Positions 35,990 to 48,355 of a DNA stretch of 64,000 bases are shown piece after piece. The position numbers and the translations under genes are program-made. Under the pieces are notes generated by a model. The model was not told the origin of the DNA, searched no databases, and saw nothing but the letters and a program-made list of their open reading frames with translations. The stretch covers positions 1 to 64,000 of the forward strand of contig CALWXC010000015.1 of the NCBI GenBank assembly GCA_944385415.1, in the 5' to 3' direction. The stretch comes from an uncultured Oscillospiraceae bacterium. GTDB lineage: Bacteria; Bacillota; Clostridia; Oscillospirales; Oscillospiraceae. Positions within the stretch are counted from its first letter, which is position 1. Each line of letters begins with the position of its first letter.

Positions 35990-36481
35990 ATGCGCTCTGT
36001 CATTTCTGTCTATGTGGAAAACAAATACGGCGTTCTGACCCGTGTGGCCGGTCTCTTTATGCGCCGGGGCTTCAATATCGATTCCCTCACCGTCGGTGAG
36101 ACGGAAAATCCCGCCTATTCCCGCATGACCATCACCATGAACGGCGATGACTATGCACGGGAACAGCTGGTCAACCAGCTGAAAAAGCTCCACAATGTCA
36201 AGCGGGTCAAGGTTTTGGAAAGCGAAACCTCCGTGGAGCGGGAGCTGATGCTCATTAAAGTCCGCAGCACCCCCGAAAACCGCAGCGAGGTCATGGCGGC
36301 GGCAGAAATCTACCGGGCCAAGATCATCGATTACAACACCGACGCCATGTGCGTGGAAGTCACCGGCGAGCCCTCCAAGATCAAAGCCTTTATCGAGGTC
36401 ATGAAGCCCCTGGGCATTCTGGAGATGTGCCGCACCGGCGCCGTGGCCCTGGAGCGGGGCGACAACACCATCGACCGATAA
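35990..36481 (+). CDS. ilvN: Acetolactate synthase small (regulatory) subunit
   Basis: 163 residues with an N-terminal ACT domain (ISVYVENKYGVLTRVAGLFMRRGFNI) that usually binds valine for feedback control, and the ALS_ss C-terminal domain. It starts 4 bases after ilvB. The length matches the IlvH/IlvN form of Firmicutes. Confidence 0.95.
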   Translation: MRSVISVYVENKYGVLTRVAGLFMRRGFNIDSLTVGETENPAYSRMTITMNGDDYAREQLVNQLKKLHNVKRVKVLESETSVERELMLIKVRSTPENRSEVMAAAEIYRAKIIDYNTDAMCVEVTGEPSKIKAFIEVMKPLGILEMCRTGAVALERGDNTIDR

Positions 36482-37543
<1,062 letters not shown>

Positions 37544-37555
37544 GAGGGCGGTTCC

Positions 37556-39226
37556 ATGATCAAAGATACCATTGTGGAGGGCGTGCACAACGCCCCCCAC
37601 CGCTCCCTGTACCATGCCCTGGGTTTGACCCGGGAGGAACAGCGGCGGCCCCTCATCGGCATCGTCTCCTCCCACAACGAAATTGTCCCCGGCCATATCA
37701 ACCTGGACAAAATTGTGGAGGCGGTGAAACTGGGCGTTGCCATGGCGGGCGGTACTCCCATCGTGTTCCCGGCCATTGCCGTCTGTGACGGCATCGCCAT
37801 GGGCCACACTGGCATGAAATACTCCCTCATTACCCGGGACATGATCGCCGATTCCACCGAGGCCATGGTTCTGGCCCACGGCTTTGACGGCCTGGTGATG
37901 GTCCCCAACTGCGACAAGAACGTGCCGGGCCTGCTGATGGCTGCGGCCCGTCTCAACATTCCCACCATCTTCGTCAGCGGCGGCCCCATGCTGGCCGGTC
38001 GCGTCGGTGGGCAGAAAACCAGCCTGTCGTCCATGTTTGAGGCCGTAGGCGCCCATAAGGCCGGGAAGATCGGGGATGAAAAACTCTGTGAGTTTGAAGA
38101 GCACACCTGTCCCACCTGCGGCTCCTGCTCCGGCATGTATACGGCCAACTCCATGAACTGTCTGACGGAAGTTCTTGGCATGGGCCTGCGGGGCAACGGC
38201 ACCATTCCCGCCGTCTACTCCGCCCGCACCATTCTGGCCAAGGAGGCCGGTATGCAGATCATGAATCTGGTCCGCGACAATATTCGCCCCAGAGATATCA
38301 TGACCCCCGCCGCCTTCCGCAACGCCCTGACCGCCGACATGGCTTTGGGCTGCTCCACCAACTCCATGCTCCATCTGCCCGCCATCGCCAACGAGTGCGG
38401 CGTACAGCTGGACCTGAACATGGCCAACGACGTCAGCGAGCACACCCCCAACCTGTGCCACCTGGCTCCCGCCGGTCACACCTATATGGAGGACCTCAAT
38501 GAGGCCGGCGGCGTTTACGCCGTCCTCAAGGAACTGACGAAGAAGAATCTGCTGGATACCTCCGTCATGACCTGCACCGGCAAGACCATGGCCGAGAATA
38601 TCGCTGACGCCGAGAATTGGGACCCGGAGACCATCCGGCCCATCGACAATCCCTACAGCCAGACCGGCGGCATTGCCGTTCTGCGGGGCAATCTGGCTCC
38701 CGACGGCTGTGTGGTCAAGCGCAGCGCCGTGGCCCCCGAAATGCTGAAGCATTCCGGCCCTGCCAAGGTCTTCAACAGCGAGGAGGAGGCCATTGCCGCC
38801 ATCTACGCTGGCGAAATTGTCAAGGGCGACGTGGTGGTGATCCGCTACGAAGGCCCCGCCGGTGGTCCCGGTATGCGGGAAATGCTGTCGCCCACGTCGG
38901 CCATCGCCGGTATGGGCCTGGATAAGGATGTGGCCCTGATTACCGACGGCCGCTTCTCCGGCGCAACCCGCGGCGCGTCCATCGGCCACGTTTCTCCTGA
39001 GGCCGTCCGCGGCGGTCTCATTGCCTATGTGGAGAACGGCGACCGCATTTCTATTGATATTCCCAATTACTCTATCACCCTGGAGGTCAGCGAGGAAGAG
39101 CTGGCACGCCGCAAGGCATCCACGGAGATTCGGAAAAAGACCGGTCTCAAGGGCTGTCTGGCCCGTTATGCGTCCATGGTCAGCTCTGCCGACAAGGGCG
39201 CAATTATCAACCAGTTTGTAGACTGA
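37556..39226 (+). CDS. ilvD: Dihydroxy-acid dehydratase
   Basis: Fe-S enzyme that dehydrates dihydroxyvalerates (556 residues). Cluster ligands are in NCDKNVPG and [20 protein letters not shown]. Near the N terminus the sequence is NEIVPGH, as in E. coli IlvD, rather than the TPC motif of plant-type [2Fe-2S] enzymes, so an oxygen-sensitive [4Fe-4S] form is likely. Thirteen bases after ilvC. Confidence 0.96.
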   Translation: MIKDTIVEGVHNAPHRSLYHALGLTREEQRRPLIGIVSSHNEIVPGHINLDKIVEAVKLGVAMAGGTPIVFPAIAVCDGIAMGHTGMKYSLITRDMIADSTEAMVLAHGFDGLVMVPNCDKNVPGLLMAAARLNIPTIFVSGGPMLAGRVGGQKTSLSSMFEAVGAHKAGKIGDEKLCEFEEHTCPTCGSCSGMYTANSMNCLTEVLGMGLRGNGTIPAVYSARTILAKEAGMQIMNLVRDNIRPRDIMTPAAFRNALTADMALGCSTNSMLHLPAIANECGVQLDLNMANDVSEHTPNLCHLAPAGHTYMEDLNEAGGVYAVLKELTKKNLLDTSVMTCTGKTMAENIADAENWDPETIRPIDNPYSQTGGIAVLRGNLAPDGCVVKRSAVAPEMLKHSGPAKVFNSEEEAIAAIYAGEIVKGDVVVIRYEGPAGGPGMREMLSPTSAIAGMGLDKDVALITDGRFSGATRGASIGHVSPEAVRGGLIAYVENGDRISIDIPNYSITLEVSEEELARRKASTEIRKKTGLKGCLARYASMVSSADKGAIINQFVD

Positions 39227-39230
39227 ATCC

Positions 39231-39256
39231 ATGGGGCGGGGTTCGCCCCGCCCCAT
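39231..39256 (+). other. GC-rich hairpin with a TTCG loop between ilvD and the DUF815 gene
   Basis: An 11-bp perfect stem ATGGGGCGGGG with its complement closes on a TTCG tetraloop. There is no T-tract, so it may stabilise the upstream mRNA or act as a processing boundary rather than terminate. Confidence 0.6.
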
Positions 39257-39278
39257 GTTGCTAAAGGAGGAATCCACC

Positions 39279-40463
39279 ATGGAATCATCGGGTCTGACGG
39301 CCCTGGCCCACGGCTTGTCGGCCTTTACGGTTTTTCGGGGCCTGCTGGCGGAGCCGGGTATGGCTGCGTTGCGGCAGTTTCTGCTGAGCGGCGACCTCAA
39401 TGACCGGCTGGACAGCTACGGCCGGTTTGTTGCGGCCCTGGCCGGAGATGAATATTGTCTGGACGCCTATCTGCGGCGGCTGATCTTCTCCGACGAAAAC
39501 GCCGTGGTGGTACACTTCGCCCGCACCGGTACGGTGGCCCCTGCTGCCGCGGCCAACGCCCGGGCGGAACTGTCCATCCTGTCCACCCTGTCGGCCCTGA
39601 CCACCGAAGATATGTGGGCGGGCATCGACTACGGCGGCTATCTGCCCCAATACGAAACCCACGGCGCGGACTTCCGCGAGGAATACAACCAGCGGCTCCT
39701 CTACCTGGGCCGGTACGGTTACGGCATCTTCTCCACGGCGGCCATGTTCCGTATTGACGGCACGGAAATCGTTCCGGTGGAATCCGCCGACGAGATTACC
39801 CTGGACCGCTTTGTGGGATACGAGGCCGAGCGGCAGAAGGTCCTCGCCAACACCATCGCCCTGCTGGAAGGACGCCCGGCTGCCAATGTGCTGCTGTGCG
39901 GCGACGCCGGTACGGGCAAATCCTCTACGGTGAAAGCCTGTGTCAATGAGCTTTCCCGCCGGGGCCTGCGGCTCATCGAGCTGCGAAAGGACCAGCTGTA
40001 CCAGCTGCCCATGGTCCTGGGCCGCATTCGCGGCAATCCGTTGAAATTTATTCTCTTTATCGATGATCTTTCTTTCAATCAAAACGACGACTGCTTCAGC
40101 ATGCTGAAAGCGGCTCTGGAGGGTTCGGCTTCGGCCAAGGCCCCCAACGCCGTCATCTATGCCACCAGCAACCGCCGTCACATCGTCAAGGAACGGTTCT
40201 CCGAGCGGGAGACCGGCGACGATATCCACCGCAACGACACCCTCCAGGAACTGCTGTCTCTGTCGGAGCGGTTCGGTCTGACGGTGTATTTTGAGCGGCC
40301 CAACAAGCCCCTGTATCTGGACATTGTCCACCGGTTGGCCGAACGCTGCGGCATCGATATGGACCAGGCCGATCTGGACCGGGAAGCCGAAGCCTTCGCC
40401 CTGCGGCGGGGCAGCCGGTCGGCCCGAGCCGCGGAGCAATTTATCAACAGCATGAGAACGTGA
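39279..40463 (+). CDS. DUF815-family AAA+ ATPase
   Basis: 394 residues. The C-terminal half is a P-loop ATPase with Walker A GDAGTGKSSTVKA (near residue 212), Walker B FILFIDDLSF and an arginine-containing ATSNRRHIV segment, matching DUF815. The N-terminal 190 residues are not recognised. AAAGGAGG precedes the ATG. It lies inside the ilv operon between ilvD and ilvA, an unusual place. No link to amino acid synthesis is known to me. Confidence 0.85.
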   Translation: MESSGLTALAHGLSAFTVFRGLLAEPGMAALRQFLLSGDLNDRLDSYGRFVAALAGDEYCLDAYLRRLIFSDENAVVVHFARTGTVAPAAAANARAELSILSTLSALTTEDMWAGIDYGGYLPQYETHGADFREEYNQRLLYLGRYGYGIFSTAAMFRIDGTEIVPVESADEITLDRFVGYEAERQKVLANTIALLEGRPAANVLLCGDAGTGKSSTVKACVNELSRRGLRLIELRKDQLYQLPMVLGRIRGNPLKFILFIDDLSFNQNDDCFSMLKAALEGSASAKAPNAVIYATSNRRHIVKERFSERETGDDIHRNDTLQELLSLSERFGLTVYFERPNKPLYLDIVHRLAERCGIDMDQADLDREAEAFALRRGSRSARAAEQFINSMRT

Positions 40464-40475
40464 GGCACGATACCT

Positions 40476-41687
40476 ATGGAAAATACCCCCAAACAGCTGA
40501 CTCTGGACACGGTCTACAAGGCCAATTATGCACTGCGCAATGTCATCCGTCAGACGGATGTCCTCTATGCTCCCAAGCTGCGCCCCGGCCGGGAGCTGTA
40601 TCTGAAAACCGAAAATCTGCAAATTACCGGCTCCTTTAAAATTCGCGGAGCCTACTATAAAATGACCCAGCTGACGGAGGAGGAGAAGGCGCGGGGCGTC
40701 ATCGCCTGTTCCGCCGGCAACCACGCCCAGGGTGTGGCCCTGGCCGCCCAACGCAACGGCATCAAGTCCGTCATCTGCCTGCCCGACGGCGCCCCCATCT
40801 CCAAGGTGGAGGCAACCCGCAGCTATGGCGCGGAGATCTGTCTGGTGGAGGGCGTCTACGACGACGCCTACCGCCGGGCATTGGAACTGCGGGACGAAAA
40901 GGGCTATACCTTTATCCACCCCTTTGATGACCCCGACGTGATCGCCGGTCAGGGCACCATTGCCCTGGAACTGGCCGAACAGGTCAAGGACATGGACGTC
41001 GTCATTGTCCCCATCGGCGGCGGCGGTCTGATCTCCGGCGTAGCCTTTACCATCAAGAGCTTGAACCCCAATATTAAGGTGTACGGCGTCCAGGCCGAGG
41101 GTGCGCCGTCCATGCGCAACTCCATCCACGACGCCCACATTGAGCGGCTGGAATCGGTGTTCACCATTGCCGACGGCATCGCCGTCAAGGAGCCCGGCTC
41201 CCTGACCTATGATCTGTGCTCCCACTATGTGGACGACATTGTGACGGTCAACGATGATGAAATTTCCGCTGCCATTCTGGCCCTCATGGAACAGCACAAG
41301 CTGGTCACCGAGGGTGCGGGTGCTGTGGCTGTAGCCGCTGCCATGTTTGATAAAATCGACCTGAAGGGCAAGAAGGCCGTGTGCATTCTGTCCGGCGGCA
41401 ATATCGACGTGACCATTCTTTCCCGCGTCATCTCCCGCGGCCTGCTGATGTCGGGCCGCAGCTGCCAGCTGAACATTGAGCTGGTAGATAAGCCGGGACA
41501 GCTGTTGAAGGTGGCCAAGGTCATCGCCCAGCAGGGCGGCAATGTCACCGCCGTCCACCATGAGCACTCCAACGAGGGCTCCGACGTCAACGGCTGCTAT
41601 CTGCGGGTCAATCTGGAGACCAGAAACTTTGAACATATCGAAAGCATCAAGAAAGCCTTGACCGAAGCGGGCTTACATATCATATAA
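40476..41687 (+). CDS. ilvA: Threonine ammonia-lyase (threonine dehydratase)
   Basis: PLP enzyme giving 2-oxobutanoate, the entry point to isoleucine. The PLP lysine is in GSFKIRGAYYKM near residue 53, and the phosphate loop is PIGGGGLISG. A single C-terminal ACT domain (NIELVDKPGQLLKVAKVIAQ) covers the last 80 residues. At 403 residues it resembles the short clostridial form. It follows the DUF815 gene by 12 bases. Confidence 0.93.
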   Translation: MENTPKQLTLDTVYKANYALRNVIRQTDVLYAPKLRPGRELYLKTENLQITGSFKIRGAYYKMTQLTEEEKARGVIACSAGNHAQGVALAAQRNGIKSVICLPDGAPISKVEATRSYGAEICLVEGVYDDAYRRALELRDEKGYTFIHPFDDPDVIAGQGTIALELAEQVKDMDVVIVPIGGGGLISGVAFTIKSLNPNIKVYGVQAEGAPSMRNSIHDAHIERLESVFTIADGIAVKEPGSLTYDLCSHYVDDIVTVNDDEISAAILALMEQHKLVTEGAGAVAVAAAMFDKIDLKGKKAVCILSGGNIDVTILSRVISRGLLMSGRSCQLNIELVDKPGQLLKVAKVIAQQGGNVTAVHHEHSNEGSDVNGCYLRVNLETRNFEHIESIKKALTEAGLHII

Positions 41688-41741
41688 ACTGAAATTTTAT
41701 GGGGCGGTCCGCCGCCTGGAGGATAAGAGGAGGAGCTTCCC

Positions 41742-43409
41742 TTGAGAAACGCATCGAAGTACACACGGCAATTTTTCCCCGTGGCCAAGCCCACCCGCCG
41801 GTGGGCCGACAAGACGTACATTGACCACGCGCCCACCTGGTGCTCTGTGGATCTGCGGGACGGCAACCAGTCCCTGATGATCCCCATGAGCCTGGAAGAG
41901 AAACTGGAATTTTTCCGACTGCTGCTGAAAGTGGGTTTCAAGGAGATTGAAGTGGGCTTCCCCGCGGCTTCCGAGACGGAATACACCTTCCTGCGGACCC
42001 TCATTGAAAATGACATGATTCCCGATGATGTGACCGTCCAGGTGTTGACCCAGAGCCGGGAGCACATCATCCGCAAGACCTTCGACGCCCTCAAGGGCTG
42101 CAAAAACGCCGTGGTCCACCTCTACAACTCCACGTCCCTGGCCCAGCGGGAACAGGTCTTCCGCAAGTCCAAAGAGGAGATCATTCAGATTGCCGTGGAG
42201 GGCGCCAAGCTCTTTGAGAAGATTGCCGCCGAGACCGGCACCAATTACCGGTACGAATACTCTCCGGAATCTTTTACCGGCACGGAAATGGACTTCGCGC
42301 TGGAAATCTGCAACGCCGTTCTGGACGTGTGGAAGCCCACCCCGGACCGGAAAGCCATCATCAATCTGCCGGTCACCGTGGAGCTGTCCTCGCCCCACGT
42401 CTACGCCGACCAGATTGAGTTCATGTGCGACAATCTCCACTACCGTGACGCCGTGGAAGTGTCCCTGCATCCCCACAATGACCGGGGCTGCGCCGTGGCG
42501 GATTCGGAGCTGGGCCTGCTGGCCGGCGCCGACCGCATCGAGGGCACGCTGTTCGGCAACGGCGAGCGCACCGGCAACGTGGATATCATCACCCTGGCCC
42601 TGAATATGTACGCCCAGGGCGTGGACCCGGAACTGGACTTTTCCAATATGCCGGAGATCTGCGAGGTCTATGAGCGGGTCACCCGGATGCAGGTCTATGA
42701 CCGTCAGCCGTACGCCGGTAAGCTGGTTTTTGCTGCTTTCTCCGGTTCCCACCAGGATGCCATTGCCAAGGGCATGAAGTGGCGGGAGGAGAAGGGCTGC
42801 GACACCTGGACCGTGCCCTATCTGCCCATTGACCCCGGCGATGTGGGCCGTCAGTACGAGACCGACGTCATCCGCATTAACTCCCAGTCCGGCAAAGGCG
42901 GCATCGGCTATCTGCTGGAGCACAACTTCGGCTATGTGCTGCCCGCCAAGATGCGGGAGGACGTGGGCTACACGGTCAAGAGTGTGTCCGACCATGCCCA
43001 TGCCGAGCTGTCGCCCCAGGAAGTCCTGGACGTCTTCACCAACACGTATGTCAATATCAATAACCATGTAAAGCTGGTGGACTACCACTTTACGAGAGGC
43101 GACGTCATGGCCGCTGATGTGGCCGTGGAGATTGACGGCAAGGCCATGAACCTGACGGCCACCGGCAACGGCCGCCTGGACGCCGTGGCCAACGCCATTC
43201 GCCAGCAGCTGCACTTGCAGTTCTCCGACCTGACCTATGAGGAGCACGCACTGACCCAGGGCAGCGCCTCTCAGGCCATCACCTATGTCAGCATTACCTT
43301 GCCCGACGGCAAGAAGGTCTGGGGCGCCGGTATCCATGACGATATCATCGCCTCGTCCATCAACGCGCTGTTCTCAGCCATCAACCGCACCATTGAGGGA
43401 GGAAAGTAA
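41742..43409 (+). CDS. leuA: 2-isopropylmalate synthase, LeuA type 2
   Basis: First committed enzyme of leucine synthesis. The catalytic metal motif is CSVDLRDGNQSL, with HPHNDRGCAVAD later. The C-terminal regulatory domain (KLVDYHFTRGD through INRTIEGGK) is present. At 555 residues it matches the type 2 (yeast/actinobacterial-like) subfamily rather than the common 510-residue form. The start is TTG after AGGAGGAG. Confidence 0.94.
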   Translation: MRNASKYTRQFFPVAKPTRRWADKTYIDHAPTWCSVDLRDGNQSLMIPMSLEEKLEFFRLLLKVGFKEIEVGFPAASETEYTFLRTLIENDMIPDDVTVQVLTQSREHIIRKTFDALKGCKNAVVHLYNSTSLAQREQVFRKSKEEIIQIAVEGAKLFEKIAAETGTNYRYEYSPESFTGTEMDFALEICNAVLDVWKPTPDRKAIINLPVTVELSSPHVYADQIEFMCDNLHYRDAVEVSLHPHNDRGCAVADSELGLLAGADRIEGTLFGNGERTGNVDIITLALNMYAQGVDPELDFSNMPEICEVYERVTRMQVYDRQPYAGKLVFAAFSGSHQDAIAKGMKWREEKGCDTWTVPYLPIDPGDVGRQYETDVIRINSQSGKGGIGYLLEHNFGYVLPAKMREDVGYTVKSVSDHAHAELSPQEVLDVFTNTYVNINNHVKLVDYHFTRGDVMAADVAVEIDGKAMNLTATGNGRLDAVANAIRQQLHLQFSDLTYEEHALTQGSASQAITYVSITLPDGKKVWGAGIHDDIIASSINALFSAINRTIEGGK

Positions 43410-43412
43410 ACC

Positions 43413-44672
43413 ATGGGAATGACCATGACCCAAAAAATCCTCGCGGCCCACGCGGGGCTTGACACCGTTGTTCCGGGCCAGCTGATTTCCGCCAAGCTGG
43501 ACCTGGTTCTGGGCAACGACATCACCACCCCCGTTGCCATCAAGGAATTCGGCAAGGCGGGATTCGACCAGGTTTTTGACAAGGACCGCATTGCCATTGT
43601 CCTGGACCACTTTGTGCCCAACAAGGACATCAAGGCTGCCGAGCAGTCTAAGCAGTGCCGGGAATTTGCCTGCCAGCACTGTGTGAGCCATTTCTACGAC
43701 GTGGGCAAGATGGGTATTGAACACGCACTCCTGCCGGAGCAGGGCGTTGTGACGGCCGGTGACTGCATCATCGGCGCCGACAGCCACACTTGCACCTACG
43801 GCGCAGTGGGTGCATTCTCCACCGGCGTGGGCAGTACCGACATGGCCGCTGGTATGGCCACCGGTACCGCCTGGTTCAAGGTTCCCACGGCTTTGGAGTT
43901 CCGCCTCAGCGGCAAACTGCCCGCCAATTGCAGCGGCAAGGATGTGATTCTCACCATCATCGGCATGATCGGCGTGGACGGCGCATTGTATCGCAGCATG
44001 GAGTTCACCGGCGAGGGTGTCAAAACCCTTTCCATGGACGACCGCCTGTGCATCTGCAACATGGCCATTGAAGCCGGTGCGAAAAACGGCATTTTCCCCG
44101 TGGATGACGTGACCATGGCCTATCTGGAGGGCCGCAGCGAGCGCAAGCCCGTGGTCTATACTGCCGACGCGGACGCTGAGTATGAGAAGACCTACGAGAT
44201 CGACCTGTCCAAGATCGTTCCCGTGGTGGCTTGCCCCCATCTGCCGGAGAACACCAAGCCCGCCGCCGACCTGGGCGATATCAAGATCGACCAGGTGGTC
44301 ATCGGCAGCTGCACCAATGGCCGCATGGAGGATATGGAGGCCGCGTACAATATCCTCAAGGGCAACCATGTGGCTGACGGCATCCGCTGTATCATCATCC
44401 CTGGCACCATGCAGATTCTGCGGGAGTGCGTGGAGCGGGGCTGGGTGACGGCCTTTATCGACGCCGGCGCCATTGTCTCCACCCCCACCTGCGGCCCCTG
44501 CCTGGGCGGCTACATGGGCATCCTGGCGGCAGGCGAGCGCTGCATTGCCACCACCAACCGGAATTTTGTGGGCCGTATGGGCCATGTGGAGAGTGAAGTC
44601 TATCTGGCCAGCCCCGCCACAGCGGCCACCAGCGCACTGACCGGCTACATCACCGCACCCAAGGAGGTTTAA
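43413..44672 (+). CDS. leuC: 3-isopropylmalate dehydratase large subunit
   Basis: Aconitase-family [4Fe-4S] isomerase (419 residues). Cluster cysteines are in [11 protein letters not shown] and [10 protein letters not shown]; the substrate region shows [11 protein letters not shown]. It starts 3 bases after leuA. Confidence 0.96.
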   Translation: MGMTMTQKILAAHAGLDTVVPGQLISAKLDLVLGNDITTPVAIKEFGKAGFDQVFDKDRIAIVLDHFVPNKDIKAAEQSKQCREFACQHCVSHFYDVGKMGIEHALLPEQGVVTAGDCIIGADSHTCTYGAVGAFSTGVGSTDMAAGMATGTAWFKVPTALEFRLSGKLPANCSGKDVILTIIGMIGVDGALYRSMEFTGEGVKTLSMDDRLCICNMAIEAGAKNGIFPVDDVTMAYLEGRSERKPVVYTADADAEYEKTYEIDLSKIVPVVACPHLPENTKPAADLGDIKIDQVVIGSCTNGRMEDMEAAYNILKGNHVADGIRCIIIPGTMQILRECVERGWVTAFIDAGAIVSTPTCGPCLGGYMGILAAGERCIATTNRNFVGRMGHVESEVYLASPATAATSALTGYITAPKEV

Positions 44673-44677
44673 CAGTT

Positions 44678-45163
44678 ATGAACACACAGGGAACGGTTTT
44701 CAAATACCCCGACAACGTGGATACCGACGTCATCATCCCGGCCCGGTACCTGAACACCTCCGATGCCCAGGAGTTGGCCAAGCACTGCATGGAGGACATT
44801 GATACGGAGTTCGTGAAGAAGGTCCAGCCCGGCGATATCATGGTGGCCGGTTGGAACTTCGGCTGCGGTTCCTCCCGGGAGCACGCCCCGCTGGTCATCA
44901 AGACCTGCGGCACCGGCTGCGTCATCGCCAAGAGCTTCGCCCGGATTTTCTACCGCAATGCCATCAACATTGGCCTTCCTATTCTGGAGTGCGAGGCCGC
45001 AGCCGACGAGATCGAGGCGGGCCATCAGGTGTCTGTGGACTTTGATACCGGCATCATCACCGATGTGACCACTGGCAAAACGTATCAGGCCCAGCCCTTC
45101 CCGCCCTTTATCCAGAACATTATTTCCAAGGGCGGCTTGCTGGCCTCCCTCAAGGAGGGCTAA
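44678..45163 (+). CDS. leuD: 3-isopropylmalate dehydratase small subunit
   Basis: 161 residues, swivelling domain with [13 protein letters not shown] and [14 protein letters not shown]. It forms the heterodimer with LeuC. GGAGG precedes the start. Confidence 0.96.
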   Translation: MNTQGTVFKYPDNVDTDVIIPARYLNTSDAQELAKHCMEDIDTEFVKKVQPGDIMVAGWNFGCGSSREHAPLVIKTCGTGCVIAKSFARIFYRNAINIGLPILECEAAADEIEAGHQVSVDFDTGIITDVTTGKTYQAQPFPPFIQNIISKGGLLASLKEG

Positions 45164-45166
45164 GAA

Positions 45167-46237
45167 ATGGAAAAGACCATTGCAGTCCTCCGGGGCGACG
45201 GCATCGGCCCGGAAATCGTGGGCGAAGCCCTCAAGGTTCTGGACAAGGTGGCGGAGAAGTTCGGCCACACCTTCCATTACAAAGACGTGGACATTGGCGG
45301 CTGCTCCATTGACAAGTACGGCGTCCCCATCACCGACGAGAATATGGCCGTCTGTAAGAATGCAGACTCCGTGCTGCTGGGCGCGGTGGGCGATCCCAAG
45401 TGGGATTCTTGTCCCGCCAATATCCGCCCGGAAAAGGCGCTGCTGGCCGTCCGCAAGGAACTGGGCCTGTTTGCCAATCTGCGGCCCACCAAGCTGTTCC
45501 CCCAGTTGGCCAACGCGTCTCCGCTGAAGCCCGAGGTGGTGGGCAACGGCATCGATCTGCTGATTGTCCGGGAGCTGACCGGCGGCATCTATTTCGGCCC
45601 CAGAAAGACGGAGGAAGTGGACGGCGAGAAGGTAGCCACCGACACCATGCCCTACTCCGAGCATGAGATTGAGCGCATCGGCCGGGTGGCTTTTGAGACA
45701 GCCCGGAAGCGCAATAAAAAGCTGGCCTCTGTGGACAAGGCCAACGTATTGGACACCTCTCGCCTGTGGCGGGCCACCATGCACAAGCTGGCGGAGGAAT
45801 ATTCCGACGTGACATACAGTGATATCCTGGTGGACAACACCGCCATGCAGCTGATTAAGAATCCCGGCCAGTTCGATGTGTTGGTGACGGAGAACATGTT
45901 CGGTGATATCCTGTCCGACGAAGCATCCATGCTCACCGGTTCCATCGGTATGATGCCTTCGGCGTCTCTGTCCTCCGGCACCTGCGGTATGTATGAGCCC
46001 ATCCACGGCTCTGCCCCCGATATTGCAGGTCAGGACAAGGCCAACCCCCTGGGCACCATTTTGTCGGCGGCCATGATGCTGCGGTACTCCTTCGGCATGG
46101 CCCAGGAGGCCGACACCATCGAGAACGCTGTTCAGCAGGTCCTAAACGAGGGCTATCGCACCGGCGACATCATGCAGCCGGGCTGCACATTACTGGGCTG
46201 TGTGGCCATGGGCGACCAGGTTGCGGCACATCTTTAA
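45167..46237 (+). CDS. leuB: 3-isopropylmalate dehydrogenase
   Basis: NAD-dependent oxidative decarboxylase (356 residues). The motifs [23 protein letters not shown] and [20 protein letters not shown] are diagnostic. It is the last gene of the operon, followed by a strong terminator. Confidence 0.97.
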   Translation: MEKTIAVLRGDGIGPEIVGEALKVLDKVAEKFGHTFHYKDVDIGGCSIDKYGVPITDENMAVCKNADSVLLGAVGDPKWDSCPANIRPEKALLAVRKELGLFANLRPTKLFPQLANASPLKPEVVGNGIDLLIVRELTGGIYFGPRKTEEVDGEKVATDTMPYSEHEIERIGRVAFETARKRNKKLASVDKANVLDTSRLWRATMHKLAEEYSDVTYSDILVDNTAMQLIKNPGQFDVLVTENMFGDILSDEASMLTGSIGMMPSASLSSGTCGMYEPIHGSAPDIAGQDKANPLGTILSAAMMLRYSFGMAQEADTIENAVQQVLNEGYRTGDIMQPGCTLLGCVAMGDQVAAHL

Positions 46238-46245
46238 ACCATATA

Positions 46246-46280
46246 AAAATCCCGGAAACCATCAGGTTTCCGGGATTTTT
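46246..46280. terminator. Bidirectional terminator between leuB and the chemoreceptor gene
   Basis: AAAAATCCCGGAAACC and its exact complement form a 16-bp stem around a 3-base loop, with A and T runs on both sides. Confidence 0.9.
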
Positions 46281-46310
46281 TAAGTCATATGAAAGCAGAA
46301 CTGCCGGGAT

Positions 46311-48014
46311 TTAACGCAAGGCCGAATTCTCGACGGTGAATTTGGCCACCAGCTCTTTCAAAATGTTTGCCTGTGCGGAAAGCTCCTCGCTGGCCGCTGC
46401 GCTCTCCTGCGCCGTTGCGGAGTTGTTCTGTACCACGGCGGAAATCTGGTCCACACCAATGGAGATCTGCTTGATGGCAGTATCCTGGGCCTGGGAGTTG
46501 GCGGAAACTTTTTCTGCCTGTTCGGCCAGCTGCCCGATGATGGTGTTGATTCGCTCCAAAGAGGCGGCTGTCTCATCTGCAATGGACTTGCCGTTTTCCA
46601 CCGCCTGCAATGCCTTGGAGATCAGCTCACCGGTGTTTTGGGAGGCTTCCGCTGTATTGGCAGCCAGTCTGCGGACTTCGTCCGCCACCACTGCAAAGCC
46701 CTTTCCGGCGTTGCCGGCCCGTGCGGCTTCCACTGCTGCGTTCAGAGCGAGAATGTTGGTTTGGAATGCAATGTCCTCGATGCTCTTGATAATTTTGCCG
46801 ATCTCCGAAGAGGTGGTGCTGATGTTTTGCATGGCCACCAGCATCTCCTGCATTCTGCCGGTACCGAGAGACACTTCTGCGACGGACGCTTTGACACTGT
46901 GTTCTGTCTCGTCAACGAGACGGGTATTTTCATCCACCTGCTGGGAGATATCGGCCAGCGTGGCGGCCAGCTCCTGCACACTGGAGGCCTGCTGCGTGGA
47001 ACCCTGGCTCAACGCCTGGGAAGCGTTGGACACCTGCTCCGCACCGCTGGATACTTCGTCGGATGCAATATGAATCTGGTGCATTACATCGGTCAACATA
47101 TTGATCAGATGATAGACGGAATCGCGCAAATAATGGTATTCGCCTTCATACTGGCTGTCATCCGTACTTTTTACATTAAACTGGCCTTCCGATATAGCCC
47201 GCAGACCGGCTTGCAGGTCCTTGGTAATAAACACAATCCGGCCCATAACACCGGTGATTCTCGTTGCAAGGGTACCGAATTCATCCTCGGAGGCGTAGTC
47301 AACCGAGGCATTTTGAAAATCGCCCCGTGCCAGTGCTTCCGAACCCTCCAACAGTTTTTTGGTGGGCGTCAAAATATAACGGAGCATCAGGCCGGTGAAC
47401 ACAACAACCGCCACCAGACCCAAGATCAGAATGATAACGACAATCACAACGGCAATGGTGTGTACCTCTTTTACCAGGTTTTCCTGAGAAGCCACATACT
47501 GATTGGTATCATCGTTCAGCGCAATAATCATATCTGCCGCTTCATTAAAAGCGGGAGCATAGGTATTCAAATAGATATCATAGGCCTGCTCTTTGGCTTG
47601 CGCATTTTCAAAGTCCTGGCTCAGTTCCATGATCTGCGCATTGTATTGCGACACACCCTGTAGCTTTTCCCGGATGGAATCAATGGAGGTGGCATAGTCC
47701 GGGTTGATTGCCTCAATGGTGTCTAGAGAAGCATACAGCGCTTCCCGGTCGGTATTCATGGATTCCTGGATTCTCTGATAGTCCTCAGAGCTGTTTGCAA
47801 TCATGGCGTTGAGCAGATAGCGCTGGACAGAAATCATGTTTCTTCTGGCCAATCCGATTTCTTCCACCACGGGAACAATTTCTTTGGCATATTCCACGCT
47901 TTTTTTTGACATCATGTTCATGACAGAAAGCGAGGTAATGCCCAAGACCAGCAAAACCAGAAAAATAACGCCATAGGAAACCAGAAGTTTCCATTTCAAT
48001 TTCAAGTTCTTCAA
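46311..48014 (-). CDS. Methyl-accepting chemotaxis protein
   Basis: 567 residues. TM1 is at about 10-33, an extracellular four-helix-bundle ligand domain spans about 35-185, TM2 is at about 187-215, then HAMP, and a cytoplasmic signalling domain with the hairpin tip [30 protein letters not shown] region. Start is TTG after AAAGGAG. The ligand is unknown. Base composition is less GC-rich than the ilv-leu operon. No other chemotaxis genes are adjacent. Confidence 0.92.
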   Translation of the reverse strand: MKNLKLKWKLLVSYGVIFLVLLVLGITSLSVMNMMSKKSVEYAKEIVPVVEEIGLARRNMISVQRYLLNAMIANSSEDYQRIQESMNTDREALYASLDTIEAINPDYATSIDSIREKLQGVSQYNAQIMELSQDFENAQAKEQAYDIYLNTYAPAFNEAADMIIALNDDTNQYVASQENLVKEVHTIAVVIVVIILILGLVAVVVFTGLMLRYILTPTKKLLEGSEALARGDFQNASVDYASEDEFGTLATRITGVMGRIVFITKDLQAGLRAISEGQFNVKSTDDSQYEGEYHYLRDSVYHLINMLTDVMHQIHIASDEVSSGAEQVSNASQALSQGSTQQASSVQELAATLADISQQVDENTRLVDETEHSVKASVAEVSLGTGRMQEMLVAMQNISTTSSEIGKIIKSIEDIAFQTNILALNAAVEAARAGNAGKGFAVVADEVRRLAANTAEASQNTGELISKALQAVENGKSIADETAASLERINTIIGQLAEQAEKVSANSQAQDTAIKQISIGVDQISAVVQNNSATAQESAAASEELSAQANILKELVAKFTVENSALR

Positions 48015-48355
48015 CCTTATCTCTCCTTTATCTCAAACAGAATAAATGATGTACTGTCACATCACTGCTGTGTTCACACTCCTTTATAAAATCTATATAA
48101 ATAAATAAGAGAACCTATATAAAAACGCCCTTTTCTCAGTATAGAAAAGGGCGTGATTATCCCGTGATTTAATTCAGTGCAGGATAGGGGAGCGGAGCTT
48201 GCCGCTGCCAAGCTGTACAATTTCTACACATCATCGACAAGCCCTTTCCGAAAGTGAAGAGAAAAATCCCTAAAAAATAGCACGATTTTATCCACTGTAA
48301 TACTTGTTTATCGACAGCTTTCGACAGAAACATAAGGGCAGGATGAAAATTATTT
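48015..48355. other. Gene-free stretch between the chemoreceptor and HAD genes
   Basis: Apart from the terminator at 48126-48153 I see no gene, RNA or repeat. The part next to the chemoreceptor is AT-rich and should hold its promoter, but no near-consensus element, sigma-A or flagellar type, could be fixed. Confidence 0.5.
48126..48153 (-). terminator. Terminator downstream of the HAD gene
   Basis: CGCCCTTTTCT and its complement form an 11-bp stem with a 6-base loop, followed on the minus strand by TTTTT. It lies about 200 bases past the HAD stop codon. Confidence 0.7.
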
